A stretch of DNA of 58,023 nucleotides from an uncultured Mycoplasmatota bacterium (GCA_900544605.1 UQVP01000004.1:1-58023); one strand, 5' to 3'; positions 1 to 10,439 are shown, counted from the stretch's first letter. Numbers and translations are program-made. The notes: generated by a model not told the origin, from the letters alone.

Positions 1-20
1 TTTGAAGCTATGTTAACCAT
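1..20 (-). CDS. 5' end of an unidentified gene leaving the window
   Basis: An ATG at 20-18 follows a purine-rich AAAGGAAAG sequence and reads MVNIAS before the window ends. A good promoter stands just upstream (46-74). Only six codons are visible, so no function can be given. Confidence 0.45.
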
Positions 21-45
21 ACTACCACTTTCCTTTACTATACTA

Positions 46-74
46 ATTATACATAATTATTTTTTATAAATCAA
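46..74 (-). promoter_or_regulatory. sigma-A promoter of the gene at the left edge
   Basis: The minus strand reads TTGATT, a 17-bp spacer, then TATAAT. It starts directly after the terminator of the surface protein gene. Confidence 0.6.
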
Positions 75-87
75 TATTTTTGTAAAG

Positions 88-116
88 AAAAAAGGCACCA
101 TTTACAGTGCATTTTC
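88..116 (-). terminator. Terminator of the surface protein gene
   Basis: GCAC/GTGC core extended by an A/T stem and followed on the minus strand by a T run; it begins directly after the stop codon at 117. The stem has a mismatch, so strength is uncertain. Confidence 0.55.
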
Positions 117-1760
117 TTAATTATTTTTATTTAATTTACGAATTGACATTCCTATTGTTAATAAGCTTAATCCACCTAATATAATAATCATGCTTAAATT
201 ATCTCCTGTATTTGGATTAGTTACAGGTGTTGTTTGTACAGTAGCATTATTATATCCAATAATACCATAAACACTTAAATGTGTTGTTTCAAATACAATT
301 TTTCCATCAACTAATTTAGCATCTAATGTTTCGCTAATATTTCCTTGATTATCAATATATACAACTTTATAATTGTCATATTTTTTATCATTATCTTCTA
401 AAGCAATTGAAATAGTAAATTTACCATTTTCCATTGGATAAACTTGAATACCATCAGTTACATTAATATCATACAACTCTATTAATTTAACATCTTTTAC
501 TTCTTTATTTTCTTTATAAGCTTCATCTACTTTTTCAGTAACTTTCTTAACTTCTTCTTCGTTTTTAGCAATTACTTCTAATTTTAAATCATTGTCTAAT
601 GCTTTATCACTTTCAAACTTAACTTTTTTATCAGTAGATTCAATTGTTTTATTTTCTTCTACAACATATTGTCCATTTACTAATTTAGCTACATACTTGT
701 CAGCTACATATTTAGTAATATCAGTATTAAATGTTCCACCTTTTATAGATGTACCTACTTTACCAACGTATTCTTTATTACCAAATCCTCCAGTTGGAGT
801 ACTAACACCAATATCTGTTAAGCTTAATACATCATAAGCACCTCTATTTTTAGAAGTTGTTTTAAATGTTCCTCCAGTAATATTAACATTCATTTTTTGT
901 TCTAAATTTCCAAGGTCATAAACTGCAATAGCACTACCTTTTCCATTTTCTGAATTAAAAGTACCTGCAGTAACAGTTAATTTTAAATCATTATTTCCTT
1001 CGTTTGTTTTATAAGTACCACCTATAATACTTAAAGCATCTGGTAAACGAATTGGTCTTGTCTTAAAATAAACATCTTTAGGTTCTTCAATATTATCTTT
1101 TGGTGCATTGATAGTACCTCCAGTAATATCAACAATACCCATTCTTAATTGAACTCCACCATTTAATACGCCATCTTTAATTTTTAAACTTACAGGTCCT
1201 GCTTGATAAAGGGCAGGTCCTGTCTTTGAAGTTAAAACTCCACCATTAATTTCAAAATAAGTAACTCCCGTTGTATTGTTACCACTTACAGCTGCATCTC
1301 TTGATTCAACAGTACCACCATTTACGATAACAGTACCACCAAGAAGTGCATAAAAACCATATCCATTTTCATTTGTTATTGTACCACCGTTAAATATGAT
1401 TTTTGAAGCTTCTGCATATACAGATGATGCGGCAGTAGAGGTACGGGAATTTGCAATTAACTTTCCACCTGCTTTTGAACTGTCAATTGTAAAAGTAGCA
1501 CCTTTCTCTACACCAAAGATTGCTTTTAATGTCTTACCATTTAAGTCTAGTGTTGCATCTTTTATTAATACTACTCTTTCTGCATCAGTTGAATAATCAT
1601 CATCCATGATATCAATATTTTCTGTTAATACACATTTTTCTCCATTTGCAAGACAAGTTTTTAGCTCATTTCCATCTTTTACTTCTTGTGCATTAACTCC
1701 AACTGCAAATCCTAACATTGCAACTAAAGAAAATGCGAATAATTTAAGACTCTTTTTCAT
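117..1760 (-). CDS. Secreted wall-anchored surface protein with beta-helix-like repeats
   Basis: 547 residues. Residues 1-24 are a signal peptide (MKKSLKLFAFSL, hydrophobic core, cleavage near VNA-QE). The body to about residue 350 has many short repeats of the type GGTI, GGTF and TGGTF spaced by 20-30 residues, the pattern of right-handed beta-helix adhesins. About 130 charged residues follow, then NPNTGD, a hydrophobic segment and a basic tail (RKLNKNN), which is a sortase signal with NPxTG in place of LPxTG. The protein is probably exported and fixed to the cell wall; ligand unknown. It has its own promoter (1784-1812) and RBS (AAGGAGAG), so it is monocistronic. The fold and anchoring are inferred from repeats and tail, not from a family match. 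Confidence 0.75.
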   Translation of the reverse strand: MKKSLKLFAFSLVAMLGFAVGVNAQEVKDGNELKTCLANGEKCVLTENIDIMDDDYSTDAERVVLIKDATLDLNGKTLKAIFGVEKGATFTIDSSKAGGKLIANSRTSTAASSVYAEASKIIFNGGTITNENGYGFYALLGGTVIVNGGTVESRDAAVSGNNTTGVTYFEINGGVLTSKTGPALYQAGPVSLKIKDGVLNGGVQLRMGIVDITGGTINAPKDNIEEPKDVYFKTRPIRLPDALSIIGGTYKTNEGNNDLKLTVTAGTFNSENGKGSAIAVYDLGNLEQKMNVNITGGTFKTTSKNRGAYDVLSLTDIGVSTPTGGFGNKEYVGKVGTSIKGGTFNTDITKYVADKYVAKLVNGQYVVEENKTIESTDKKVKFESDKALDNDLKLEVIAKNEEEVKKVTEKVDEAYKENKEVKDVKLIELYDINVTDGIQVYPMENGKFTISIALEDNDKKYDNYKVVYIDNQGNISETLDAKLVDGKIVFETTHLSVYGIIGYNNATVQTTPVTNPNTGDNLSMIIILGGLSLLTIGMSIRKLNKNN

Positions 1761-1783
1761 TTTTTTCTCTCCTTTACACCTTC

Positions 1784-1812
1784 ATAATAACATATTATTA
1801 TTTTACTCTCAA
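1784..1812 (-). promoter_or_regulatory. sigma-A promoter of the surface protein gene
   Basis: Minus strand: TTGAGA, 17-bp spacer, TATTAT, 23 bases before the ATG. The rest of the 280-base gap up to rpoC holds only the rpoC terminator and otherwise featureless AT-rich sequence. Confidence 0.65.
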
Positions 1813-2018
1813 TATAATTCTAATTTTTCGACAAAACTTTACGTCAAATTTAAAAATTTTTATAAAGTTTCATACTAACTTTTATTTTTCACTCCTCTCT
1901 TTTTATGTTCAAATAGATTATATCCCTCCCAAGTTGGTATTTTTGTTAGTAATAGTACATCTTTTTTTATATTTTTTTGCAAAAATTGTATTTGTTTACA
2001 TGTTTTAAAATACAAAAA

Positions 2019-2038
2019 AGAAGCTAAAAATAGCTTCT
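2019..2038 (-). terminator. Terminator of the rpoBC operon
   Basis: Perfect 8-bp stem (AGAAGCTA/TAGCTTCT) with a 4-base loop, followed on the minus strand by six T; starts three bases after the rpoC stop codon. Confidence 0.9.
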
Positions 2039-2040
2039 AA

Positions 2041-5000
2041 TTAATCCATTAACTCTTGTTCTAAAGCTTCTAATGGTTCATCGTTTAATAAATCTAATTC
2101 TAAATCATAATCTACTTTACGATATTTTTTAGCACCTGTACCAGCTGGGATTAATTTACCAATGATTACATTTTCTTTTAATCCTTCTAGTTTATCAACT
2201 TTTCCATGTATAGCAGCATCAGTTAAGATTCTAGTAGTCTCTTGGAATGATGCGGCAGATAAGAATGAATCAGTTTCTAGAGATGCTTTTGTAATACCTA
2301 AAAGTACTGGCTTACCAGTTGAAGGACGTTTTCCTTCAATGATTAATGCTTTATTTACATCTGAGAAGTGGTTGATATTTACAAGTGTTCCAGGTAAGAA
2401 CATTGAATCACCACTATTTAAAATCTTAATCTTAGAAATCATACGTTTAGCAATAATTTCAACGTGTTTATCAGAAATATCAACACCTTGAGAACCATAT
2501 ACTTTTTGAATTTCAAGTAAGATATATTCTTGAACAGTAAGTGGATCTGTTACAACTAATAATTCTTTTGGACTGATAGCACCATGTGTTAATCTTTGTC
2601 CTGCAACAACTTCTTGATTTAATTCTACAGCAGCTTTAGCACCATAGTTAGAAGTATGTTTTTTAGTTTCAACATCATTTGTAACATTAATTATTAATTT
2701 ACCACCATCTTCTTCAATAGCAGTTACAACACCATTTATTTCAGAAATAGTAGCTTTTCCTTTTGGATTACGAGCTTCAAATAACTCTTGAACACGAGGT
2801 AAACCTTGAGTAATATCGTCTCCACCAGCAACACCACCGGTGTTGAAGTTTCTCATGGTTAACTGAGTACCTGGCTCACCGATTGATTGAGCAGCCATAA
2901 TACCTACAGCTTCACCAATTTCAACAATTGAACCTGTTGCTAAGTTACGTCCATAACATCTTTGACATACACCTTGCTCAGTCTTACATGTTAATACTGT
3001 TCTAATTGGTACTTTTGTAATACCAGCAGCAATAATCTTATCAGCAATTTGTTCAGTAATATATGTATTTCTATCATACATAACTTCTTTAGTTTCTGGA
3101 TTAATAATCTTCTTATTAGTATAACGACCAACAATACGATTATAAAGTGGCTCAATTACAGTACCATCTTTATCATTAATAAAGTCTTCAACTACAACAC
3201 CTTGTTCAGTACCACAGTCTTCTTCTTTAACAATGATATCTTGCGCTACATCAACTAAACGACGAGTTAAGTAACCTGCATCAGCAGTTTTTAACGCTGT
3301 ATCAACGGCACCTTTACGAGCACCATGGGTAGATAAGAAGAATTCACTAATTGTAACACCTTCAGAGAATGAAGATTTAACTGGGATCTCTACTTGACCA
3401 CCACTTGGTTTAGCAAATAATCCACGCATACCAACTAACTGAGTATAAGAGTTGATATCACCACGAGCTTTTGATTGCATCATGATACAAATTGGATTTT
3501 CTTTATCTTCTCTAACCATTTCTTCAAGTTCTTTTTGAACTTGTTTTTTAGCACTATTCCAAATTTCAATTACTTTGTTATATCTTTCTTCTTCAGTTAT
3601 TAAACCACGTTTAAATTGTTTATTAACAGTATCAACCATTGCTTGGCTTTCTTTTAATATTTCAGGCTTTTTAACTGATTCTCTAATATCAGATATTGCA
3701 ATTGAAATACCGGATAATGTCGAATATTTAAATCCTAAATCCTTTAATTTATCAAGCATAACTGAAGTTTCAGTTGTTTGATAACGTTTATAAATTTGAG
3801 CAATTATTTTTCCTAAAGCTCCCTTATTTAAGGCATCAACTAAAGGCATTTCTTTAATCTTTTCAGGAATATTTTCTCCTCTATTTATAAAGTATTTTTT
3901 AGGAGTTGTTTTTTCAATATTTTCTGCACTTCCATCATTAATATATTGGAATGTATCAGGGAATATTTCATTGAATAAAATTTTACCTGGAGTAGTTACT
4001 AAATATTTATCTAAGTAAGAATCTGGGAAAATTTTATGTCTAAATGAACTAACTGGTAAAGCAATACGAGTATGAAGTGTTATTTCACGTCTTTCATAAG
4101 CCATTAATACTTCATTAGCATTTTTAAATACTCTACCTTCTCCTGGAAGTCCAGCTTTTTCTATAGTTATATAGTAGTTTCCTAATACCATATCTTGTCC
4201 TGGTGTAACAATTGGTTTTCCATCTTTTGGAGATAGAATGTTATTAGCACCTAACATAAGAATTCTAGCTTCTGCTTGAGCTTCTTCAGTAATAGGAACA
4301 TGAACAGCCATTTGGTCTCCATCAAAGTCAGCGTTGAACGCTGTACAAACTAGAGGATGTAATCTAATAGCACGTCCTTCAATTAATTTTGGTTCGAATG
4401 CTTGAATACCAAGTCTATGTAATGTTGGTGCACGGTTTAATAATACTGGATGTTCTTTAATTTTTTCTTCAACAATATCCCAAACACGTGGATCTTGATT
4501 TTCAATCATTTTTTTAGCAGCTTTAATATTACTTGCTATTTCTTTAGTAACCAAACCATTTATAACATGTGGTTTAAATAACTCTAAAGCCATTTCTTTT
4601 GGAATACCACATTCATACATTTTTAAGCTTGGTCCTACAACGATAACAGAACGGCCTGAATAATCAACACGTTTACCTAATAAGTTTTGACGGAAACGTC
4701 CTTGTTTACCTTTTAGCATACTAGATAATGATTTTAATGGTCTATTTCCAGCACCTGTAATATTACGTCCACGACGTCCATTATCAAATAAAGCATCTAC
4801 AGCTTCTTGTAACATACGTTTTTCATTTTGAATAATGATACTAGGAGCACCTAATTCCATTAATTTCTTTAAACGATTATTACGGTTAATTACACGACGA
4901 TATAAATCATTTAAATCTGAAGTTGCAAATCTACCACCATCTAATTGAATCATTGGACGAAGTTCTGGAGGTATTACTGGAAGAGCATCTAAAATCATCC

Positions 5001-5679
5001 ATTCAGGACGATTTCCTGATTCTAGAAAAGCATCTAATACATCTAAACGTTTCATTAAACGAACACGTTTTTGACTTGTTGTATCTTTAATAGCTTCAAT
5101 TTCTTCCTTAATATTTTTAACTTCTTCTTCAAGATTAACTTGACATAACAATTCTTTAATAGCTTCTGCTCCCATACCTACTCTGAAACTATTACCATAT
5201 TTTTCATAGTAAGCACGGTATTCTTTATCACTAATTGTTTGTTTCTTTTCTAAAGGTGCAGCTCCAGGATCTAGAACAACATATGAAACGAAGTATAATA
5301 CTTCTTCCAAATCTCTTGGACTCATATCTAGGACTAATCCCATACGAGATGGTACACCTTTAAAGAACCAAATGTGGCTACAAGGAGTAGCAAGCTCAAT
5401 ATGTCCCATTCTTTCACGACGAACTTTTGATCTTGTAACTTCTACTCCACAGCGATCACAAATAATATTTTTATATCTTAAACGTTTATATTTACCACAA
5501 GAACATTCGAAATCCTTAGTTGGCCCAAATATCTTCTCGCAAAATAAACCTTCACGTTCTGGTTTTAAAGTACGATAGTTGATTGTTTCAGCTTTCTTTA
5601 CTTCACCATAAGACCATGAACGAATTTTTTCAGGTGAGGCGATTCCTATACGTAATCCTTCAAATTGATTTACTTCCAT
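2041..5679 (-). CDS. rpoC: DNA-directed RNA polymerase subunit beta'
   Basis: 1212 residues, close to the usual length in Bacillota. It forms the active-site half of RNA polymerase together with RpoB. Visible hallmarks: the N-terminal zinc site with Cys 59, 61, 74 and 77; the catalytic Mg-binding NADFDGDQM motif near residue 450; the second zinc site CKTEQGVCQRC near residue 895; and the trigger-loop and bridge-helix region before it. The start codon overlaps the rpoB stop codon by one base (TAATG), so the two are translationally coupled. The hairpin at 2019-2038 ends the operon. Confidence 0.98.
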   Translation of the reverse strand: MEVNQFEGLRIGIASPEKIRSWSYGEVKKAETINYRTLKPEREGLFCEKIFGPTKDFECSCGKYKRLRYKNIICDRCGVEVTRSKVRRERMGHIELATPCSHIWFFKGVPSRMGLVLDMSPRDLEEVLYFVSYVVLDPGAAPLEKKQTISDKEYRAYYEKYGNSFRVGMGAEAIKELLCQVNLEEEVKNIKEEIEAIKDTTSQKRVRLMKRLDVLDAFLESGNRPEWMILDALPVIPPELRPMIQLDGGRFATSDLNDLYRRVINRNNRLKKLMELGAPSIIIQNEKRMLQEAVDALFDNGRRGRNITGAGNRPLKSLSSMLKGKQGRFRQNLLGKRVDYSGRSVIVVGPSLKMYECGIPKEMALELFKPHVINGLVTKEIASNIKAAKKMIENQDPRVWDIVEEKIKEHPVLLNRAPTLHRLGIQAFEPKLIEGRAIRLHPLVCTAFNADFDGDQMAVHVPITEEAQAEARILMLGANNILSPKDGKPIVTPGQDMVLGNYYITIEKAGLPGEGRVFKNANEVLMAYERREITLHTRIALPVSSFRHKIFPDSYLDKYLVTTPGKILFNEIFPDTFQYINDGSAENIEKTTPKKYFINRGENIPEKIKEMPLVDALNKGALGKIIAQIYKRYQTTETSVMLDKLKDLGFKYSTLSGISIAISDIRESVKKPEILKESQAMVDTVNKQFKRGLITEEERYNKVIEIWNSAKKQVQKELEEMVREDKENPICIMMQSKARGDINSYTQLVGMRGLFAKPSGGQVEIPVKSSFSEGVTISEFFLSTHGARKGAVDTALKTADAGYLTRRLVDVAQDIIVKEEDCGTEQGVVVEDFINDKDGTVIEPLYNRIVGRYTNKKIINPETKEVMYDRNTYITEQIADKIIAAGITKVPIRTVLTCKTEQGVCQRCYGRNLATGSIVEIGEAVGIMAAQSIGEPGTQLTMRNFNTGGVAGGDDITQGLPRVQELFEARNPKGKATISEINGVVTAIEEDGGKLIINVTNDVETKKHTSNYGAKAAVELNQEVVAGQRLTHGAISPKELLVVTDPLTVQEYILLEIQKVYGSQGVDISDKHVEIIAKRMISKIKILNSGDSMFLPGTLVNINHFSDVNKALIIEGKRPSTGKPVLLGITKASLETDSFLSAASFQETTRILTDAAIHGKVDKLEGLKENVIIGKLIPAGTGAKKYRKVDYDLELDLLNDEPLEALEQELMD

Positions 5680-8600
5680 TATTCCTCATCCCCTTCCATA
5701 TCTTCTTCAAAATTATCTTCCATCTCTTCCTCTAAATCATCAAATTCATCTTCATATAAATCATCATCTAATTCTTCATCAGGAAGTTTTGGTTCTTCTT
5801 CTGAATTATTACTTATTTCAAAATCTTCATTAGCAAGATAAGTATCTTTCTCATCTTCTTCTAAATCTTTTAACTCGTTATAATTTCCATTTTCATCTAA
5901 AACAGTAATATCAAGTCCTAAAGCTTGGAACTCTTTAATTAATACTCTAAATGATTCTGGAATACCACTCTTTGGAATTGGTGTTCCTTTAACAAGTGAT
6001 TCATAAACTTTAACACGTCCAACAACATCATCTGATTTAATAGTCATCATTTCTTGTAATACGTTAGCAGCACCATAAGCATATAATGCCCAAACTTCCA
6101 TTTCTCCAAATCTTTGACCACCAAATTGAGCTTTACCTCCTAAAGGTTGTTGTGTTACTAAACTGTAAGGTCCAGTTGAACGAGCATGTAATTTATCATC
6201 AACCATGTGGTTAAGTTTAATCATGTACATAACACCAACACTGATACGATTATCAAATGGTTCACCAGTACGTCCATCATAAAGTACTGCTTTTCCATCT
6301 TCATCAAGTCCAGCTTCTTTTAATGCATCAATAATTTCTTCACGGTTAGCACCATCAAATACTGGAGTTGCTACATAAATACCTAAATTCTTAGCAGCAA
6401 TACCTAAATGCATCTCTAAAATCTGTCCGATGTTCATACGAGATGGAACTCCAAGTGGGTTAAGTAAGATATCAACAGGACGTCCATCGCTTAAGTATGG
6501 CATATCCTCTTCAGGTAAGATAAGTGAAATAACACCTTTATTACCATGACGACCAGCCATCTTATCTCCAACGCTTATCTTACGTTTTTGAACAATGTAT
6601 ACACGAACCATCATTGATACACCAGCTGGAAGTTCATCACAGTTATCTTTAGTAAAGATTTTAACATCATGAACAATACCTTCTCCACCATGTGGAACAC
6701 GTAAAGATGTATCTCTTACTTCACGAGTCTTTTCTCCAAAGATTGCATGTAATAATTTTTCTTCAGAAGTAAGTTCAGCCATTCCTTTAGGAGTAACTTT
6801 ACCAACTAAGATATCATCATCTTTTACTTCTGTACCAATACGAATAATACCATTTTCATCTAAGTTTTTACGTGCATCTTCACCGATATTTGGAATATCA
6901 CGAGTAAACTCTTCAGGTCCTAATTTTGTATCACGACATTCAATTTGGTAATCTTCAATATGAATTGATGTATAAACATCATCTTTAACTAATCTTTCAT
7001 TTAAGATTACAGCATCCTCATAGTTATAACCATTATAGTTCATAAACGCTACTGTTACGTTTTTACCTAAAGCCATTTCACCTTTTTCAGTACTTGGCCC
7101 ATCAGCAATAACTTCACCTGCATGAACAGTATCACCAGTTCTTACAATTGGAACTTGATGATAACAAGTACCTGCATTACTACGTTCAAAACCATTTAAG
7201 TAGTATGTATCTTTACCACCTTTAGTTTTAACTATAATTTTCTTACCATCAGCATAATCAACAATACCATCAGCTTTTGCCATAATAACGGCACCACTAT
7301 CACGGGCAGCTATAGCTTCAATACCAGTCCCAACAAGTGGTGCTTCAGCTTTTAATAGCGGAATAGCTTGACGTTGCATGTTAGCACCCATAAGTGCACG
7401 TTTACCATCATCATGTTCAAGGAATGGAATACCTTGTGTTGTAATAGATACAACTTGTTGTGGTGAAACGTCTATATAATCAATTTTTTCTTTCTCAATC
7501 ATAATATTTTCAGTACGATAACGAACTGGAACACGATCCGGAACAATAACACCATTTTCATCTGTTTCAATTGTTGCTTGAGAAATATAATGATCTAACT
7601 CTTCATCAGCAGTCATATAAACAATTTCATCTGTTAATTTACAATTTTCTATTTTACGATAAGGAGTCATAATAAATCCATAATCATTAACACGTGCATA
7701 ACTTGCAAGTGATGTAATAAGTCCGATGTTTGGTCCTTCTGGAGATTCGATTGGACAGATTCTTCCATAGTGTGAAGGGTTAACATCACGAACTTCCATA
7801 CCAGCTCTATCACGTGATAAACCACCAGGTCCTAAACTAGATAAACGACGTTTATTAGTAAGTTCGGCTACTGGATTTGTTTGATCCATGAATTGTGATA
7901 ACTGACTACTACCAAAGAATTCTTTAATAGCAGCAGTTAAAGGTCTAATATTAATTAATGTTTTTGGAGTAACTTCACTAATTTCTTGTGTACTCATACG
8001 ATCTCTTATTACTCTTTCAATTCTACTAATACCAATACGGAATTGATTTTGTAAAAGTTCTCCTACTTGACGAACACGACGATTAGATAAATTATCTATT
8101 TCATCATAATTACCAATACCTTCAAGTAAATTTAAGTAATAAGAAACTGAAGCATATACATCAGAAATAGTTAAACGTTTTTCTTCAATTTCTTGATCAT
8201 TTCCTATTATACTAACAACTTTTTCTGGATTTAATTTAGAAAAGACTTTAACTTCTTGAACACGGTTATAACTATCTAGTTCTTCATTAATTAAAACTTC
8301 TTTAACACCATATCCATTTTTCATTACTGGAATTAATTTTTCTAATTCTTCTTTTCCAATAACAGTACCTTTTTCTAGGATAACCTCGTTATCAACTTTA
8401 ATTGTTTCTGCTAAAGTACATCCAAGTAATCTTTCACAAACGTTTAATTTACGATTAAATTTATAACGTCCTACTTTTGCTAAATCGTAACGGAAAGCAT
8501 CAAAGAATCTACTGATTAATTGATTCTTAGCACTATCTAAAGTAGATGGTTCTCCAGGTCTTAATTTAGAATGAATATCGATTAATGATTCATCAGTATT

Positions 8601-9284
8601 TTTATTTGTATCTTTTTCAATAGTACGTTTTAAATACTCATCATCACCATATAAATCTAAAATATCTTCATCACTAGATAAACCTAAAGCACGTAAAAGT
8701 GTTGTGATAGGAACTTTTCTTGTACGGTCAATACGAACATAGATAACATCTCTAGCATCTGTTTCATATTCTAGCCAAGTACCTCTAGTCGGAATAATTT
8801 GAGAAGTAACAACTACTTTACCATTTTTCTTGTCAATTTCTCTACCATAATAACAAGATGGAGAACGAACTAATTGCGAAACAATTACACGTTCAGCTCC
8901 ATTTATAATGAATGTCCCACTATCAGTCATGATAGGCATATCCCCTAAGAAAATATCTTGTTCTTTTACTTCCCCTGTTTCTTGATTAAAAAGTCTTGCT
9001 TGAACTTTTAACGGAGCAGCATAAGTCGCATATCTTTCTTTACATTCTTTTATGTTATATCTTGGTTCATCAAAAGAATACTCTCCAAATTCTAACGACA
9101 AATTTCCTGTAAAACTTTCTACAGGAAAAATATCATCAAATACCTCTTGAATACCCTCAGTCATAAACCAATCATATGATTTTTTTTGAATTTCTAACAA
9201 ATTCCCTAATTCAATTGCATTTTTTGTTTTTGCATAGCTACGTCTTTCTCGGTGATCACCAAATTTTTTAACTGTATAAGCCAC
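5679..9284 (-). CDS. rpoB: DNA-directed RNA polymerase subunit beta
   Basis: 1201 residues from a GTG start at 9284, chosen because AGGGGTG lies six bases before it; a GTG three codons upstream overlaps that RBS. Core motifs are intact (FFGSSQLSQFMDQ, ESPEGPNIGL, GDKMAGRHGNKG, GGKAQFGGQRFGEMEVWAL). The rifampicin pocket reads ELTNKRRLSSLGPGG: the residue equal to E. coli His526 is Asn477 here (AAT at 7856-7854). The C-terminal 60 residues are very acidic (runs of D and E). It has its own promoter (9357-9385) behind the methyltransferase gene and is cotranscribed with rpoC. Confidence 0.98.
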   Translation of the reverse strand: MAYTVKKFGDHRERRSYAKTKNAIELGNLLEIQKKSYDWFMTEGIQEVFDDIFPVESFTGNLSLEFGEYSFDEPRYNIKECKERYATYAAPLKVQARLFNQETGEVKEQDIFLGDMPIMTDSGTFIINGAERVIVSQLVRSPSCYYGREIDKKNGKVVVTSQIIPTRGTWLEYETDARDVIYVRIDRTRKVPITTLLRALGLSSDEDILDLYGDDEYLKRTIEKDTNKNTDESLIDIHSKLRPGEPSTLDSAKNQLISRFFDAFRYDLAKVGRYKFNRKLNVCERLLGCTLAETIKVDNEVILEKGTVIGKEELEKLIPVMKNGYGVKEVLINEELDSYNRVQEVKVFSKLNPEKVVSIIGNDQEIEEKRLTISDVYASVSYYLNLLEGIGNYDEIDNLSNRRVRQVGELLQNQFRIGISRIERVIRDRMSTQEISEVTPKTLINIRPLTAAIKEFFGSSQLSQFMDQTNPVAELTNKRRLSSLGPGGLSRDRAGMEVRDVNPSHYGRICPIESPEGPNIGLITSLASYARVNDYGFIMTPYRKIENCKLTDEIVYMTADEELDHYISQATIETDENGVIVPDRVPVRYRTENIMIEKEKIDYIDVSPQQVVSITTQGIPFLEHDDGKRALMGANMQRQAIPLLKAEAPLVGTGIEAIAARDSGAVIMAKADGIVDYADGKKIIVKTKGGKDTYYLNGFERSNAGTCYHQVPIVRTGDTVHAGEVIADGPSTEKGEMALGKNVTVAFMNYNGYNYEDAVILNERLVKDDVYTSIHIEDYQIECRDTKLGPEEFTRDIPNIGEDARKNLDENGIIRIGTEVKDDDILVGKVTPKGMAELTSEEKLLHAIFGEKTREVRDTSLRVPHGGEGIVHDVKIFTKDNCDELPAGVSMMVRVYIVQKRKISVGDKMAGRHGNKGVISLILPEEDMPYLSDGRPVDILLNPLGVPSRMNIGQILEMHLGIAAKNLGIYVATPVFDGANREEIIDALKEAGLDEDGKAVLYDGRTGEPFDNRISVGVMYMIKLNHMVDDKLHARSTGPYSLVTQQPLGGKAQFGGQRFGEMEVWALYAYGAANVLQEMMTIKSDDVVGRVKVYESLVKGTPIPKSGIPESFRVLIKEFQALGLDITVLDENGNYNELKDLEEDEKDTYLANEDFEISNNSEEEPKLPDEELDDDLYEDEFDDLEEEMEDNFEEDMEGDEE

Positions 9285-9356
9285 TATTTTCACCCCTATA
9301 AACTATATTTTTTAGTCTTCCATGCACCAATGCCAAGTACATGTCGCCAATTTATA

Positions 9357-9385
9357 ATTTTACACCAACCATTACAAATTGTCAA
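9357..9385 (-). promoter_or_regulatory. sigma-A promoter of rpoBC
   Basis: Minus strand TTGACA, 17-bp spacer, TAAAAT. The -35 box overlaps the TGA stop codon of the upstream methyltransferase. The leader to rpoB is about 65 bases. Confidence 0.75.
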
Positions 9386-9969
9386 TTACTTCGAGCACAA
9401 ATTATATAAAAACCTTTGTTTTTATTTACAACTTTTACATCATACTCTTTTTCTAAATCACGAACTACACTTTTAGCCCCTTGATCTTTATTTATTACTA
9501 TCCAAAGTTCACCATTAATCTCTAAATGTTTTTTTGCTCCAAATAATATTTCATACAATATTTTTTTGCCAACTCTAATAGGTGGATTACTAATTATATA
9601 ATTATACTTTTTAGTTATATTTTTATATATATCACTTTCAAAAATATTAACATTCACATTATTTAATAATGCATTTTTCTTAGCTAGATTTAAACTTCGC
9701 AAGTTAACATCTATCATATCTACTTTTGATTTAGTTTTAAGTGCAACATATATACCAATAGGTCCATAACCACATCCAAAGTCTAAAACATCGCCATCTA
9801 TTTTACCTATTGGAATAGTTTCTAGTAATGTTCTTGTTCCAAAATCTAAACCTCTCTTAGAAAAAACACCATTATCACTTATAAATCTTAATTTTGTTTC
9901 ATTTATTATTACATCATGTAGTTTTTCATTTGTCTTTATATTTGTATTATTAGTAAAATAATGTTCCAT
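9382..9969 (-). CDS. RsmC-like 16S rRNA (guanine-N2) methyltransferase
   Basis: 195 residues. The ATG at 9969 is used because AAAGGGAG precedes it; an upstream in-frame ATG would read through that RBS. Class I SAM-binding motif VLDFGCGYGPIGI near residue 60 and the substrate motif SNPPI near 125, which marks exocyclic-amine methyltransferases of the RsmC group. The protein has only the C-terminal half of E. coli RsmC, like B. subtilis YbxB, which also sits between rplL and rpoB. The order here is rplL, hairpin, this gene, rpoB. Likely substrate: G1207 of 16S rRNA, inferred from the family. Confidence 0.88.
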   Translation of the reverse strand: MEHYFTNNTNIKTNEKLHDVIINETKLRFISDNGVFSKRGLDFGTRTLLETIPIGKIDGDVLDFGCGYGPIGIYVALKTKSKVDMIDVNLRSLNLAKKNALLNNVNVNIFESDIYKNITKKYNYIISNPPIRVGKKILYEILFGAKKHLEINGELWIVINKDQGAKSVVRDLEKEYDVKVVNKNKGFYIICARSN

Positions 9970-10006
9970 AAATTCTCCCTTTCGTGTCTCTTTTAGAAAC
10001 AACGAA

Positions 10007-10029
10007 AGCCCGTGCTCATCGCACAGGCT
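10007..10029 (-). terminator. Hairpin between rplL and the methyltransferase gene
   Basis: AGCC-c-GTGC / GCAC-a-GGCT stem with a 5-base loop. On the minus strand only a broken T run follows, so it is more likely a partial terminator or RNA-processing element that lowers expression downstream of rplL than a full stop. Confidence 0.55.
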
Positions 10030-10039
10030 ATAAAACGCA

Positions 10040-10408
10040 TTATTTTAATTCAATAGTAGCGCCAGCTTCTTCAAATTTAGCTTTCATTTCGTTAGCTTCG
10101 TCAGTAGATACTTTTTCTTTAACAACTCCACCGTTATCAGCGATATCTTTAGCTTCTTTTAATCCTAAACCAGTAATATCACGAACTAATTTGATAACAG
10201 CAATTTTGTTAGCACCAGCACTTGCTAATACTACATCAACAGCACTTGGCCCTTCATTTGCTTCAGCAGCAACTGGAGCAGCAGCTACAGCTACAGCACT
10301 TGGATCAACACCAAATTCTTCTTTCATTGCATCTACTAAATCTTTAACTTCTAAAATTGTCATTTCTTTTATTGAATCAATAATTTCTTTTGTACTTAAT
10401 TTTGCCAT
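10040..10408 (-). CDS. rplL: 50S ribosomal protein L7/L12
   Basis: 122 residues, normal length. N-terminal dimerisation helix (TKEIIDSIKEMTILEVKDLV), an Ala/Val/Pro-rich flexible hinge at about residues 38-52, and the C-terminal factor-binding domain (KIAVIKLVRDITGLGLKEAKDI). It forms the stalk that recruits translation factors, bound through L10. Follows rplJ by 31 bases and shares its promoter and L10-controlled leader. Confidence 0.97.
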   Translation of the reverse strand: MAKLSTKEIIDSIKEMTILEVKDLVDAMKEEFGVDPSAVAVAAAPVAAEANEGPSAVDVVLASAGANKIAVIKLVRDITGLGLKEAKDIADNGGVVKEKVSTDEANEMKAKFEEAGATIELK

Positions 10409-10439
10409 TCTATTTTCCTCCTCTTTTTTATTTAAATTA

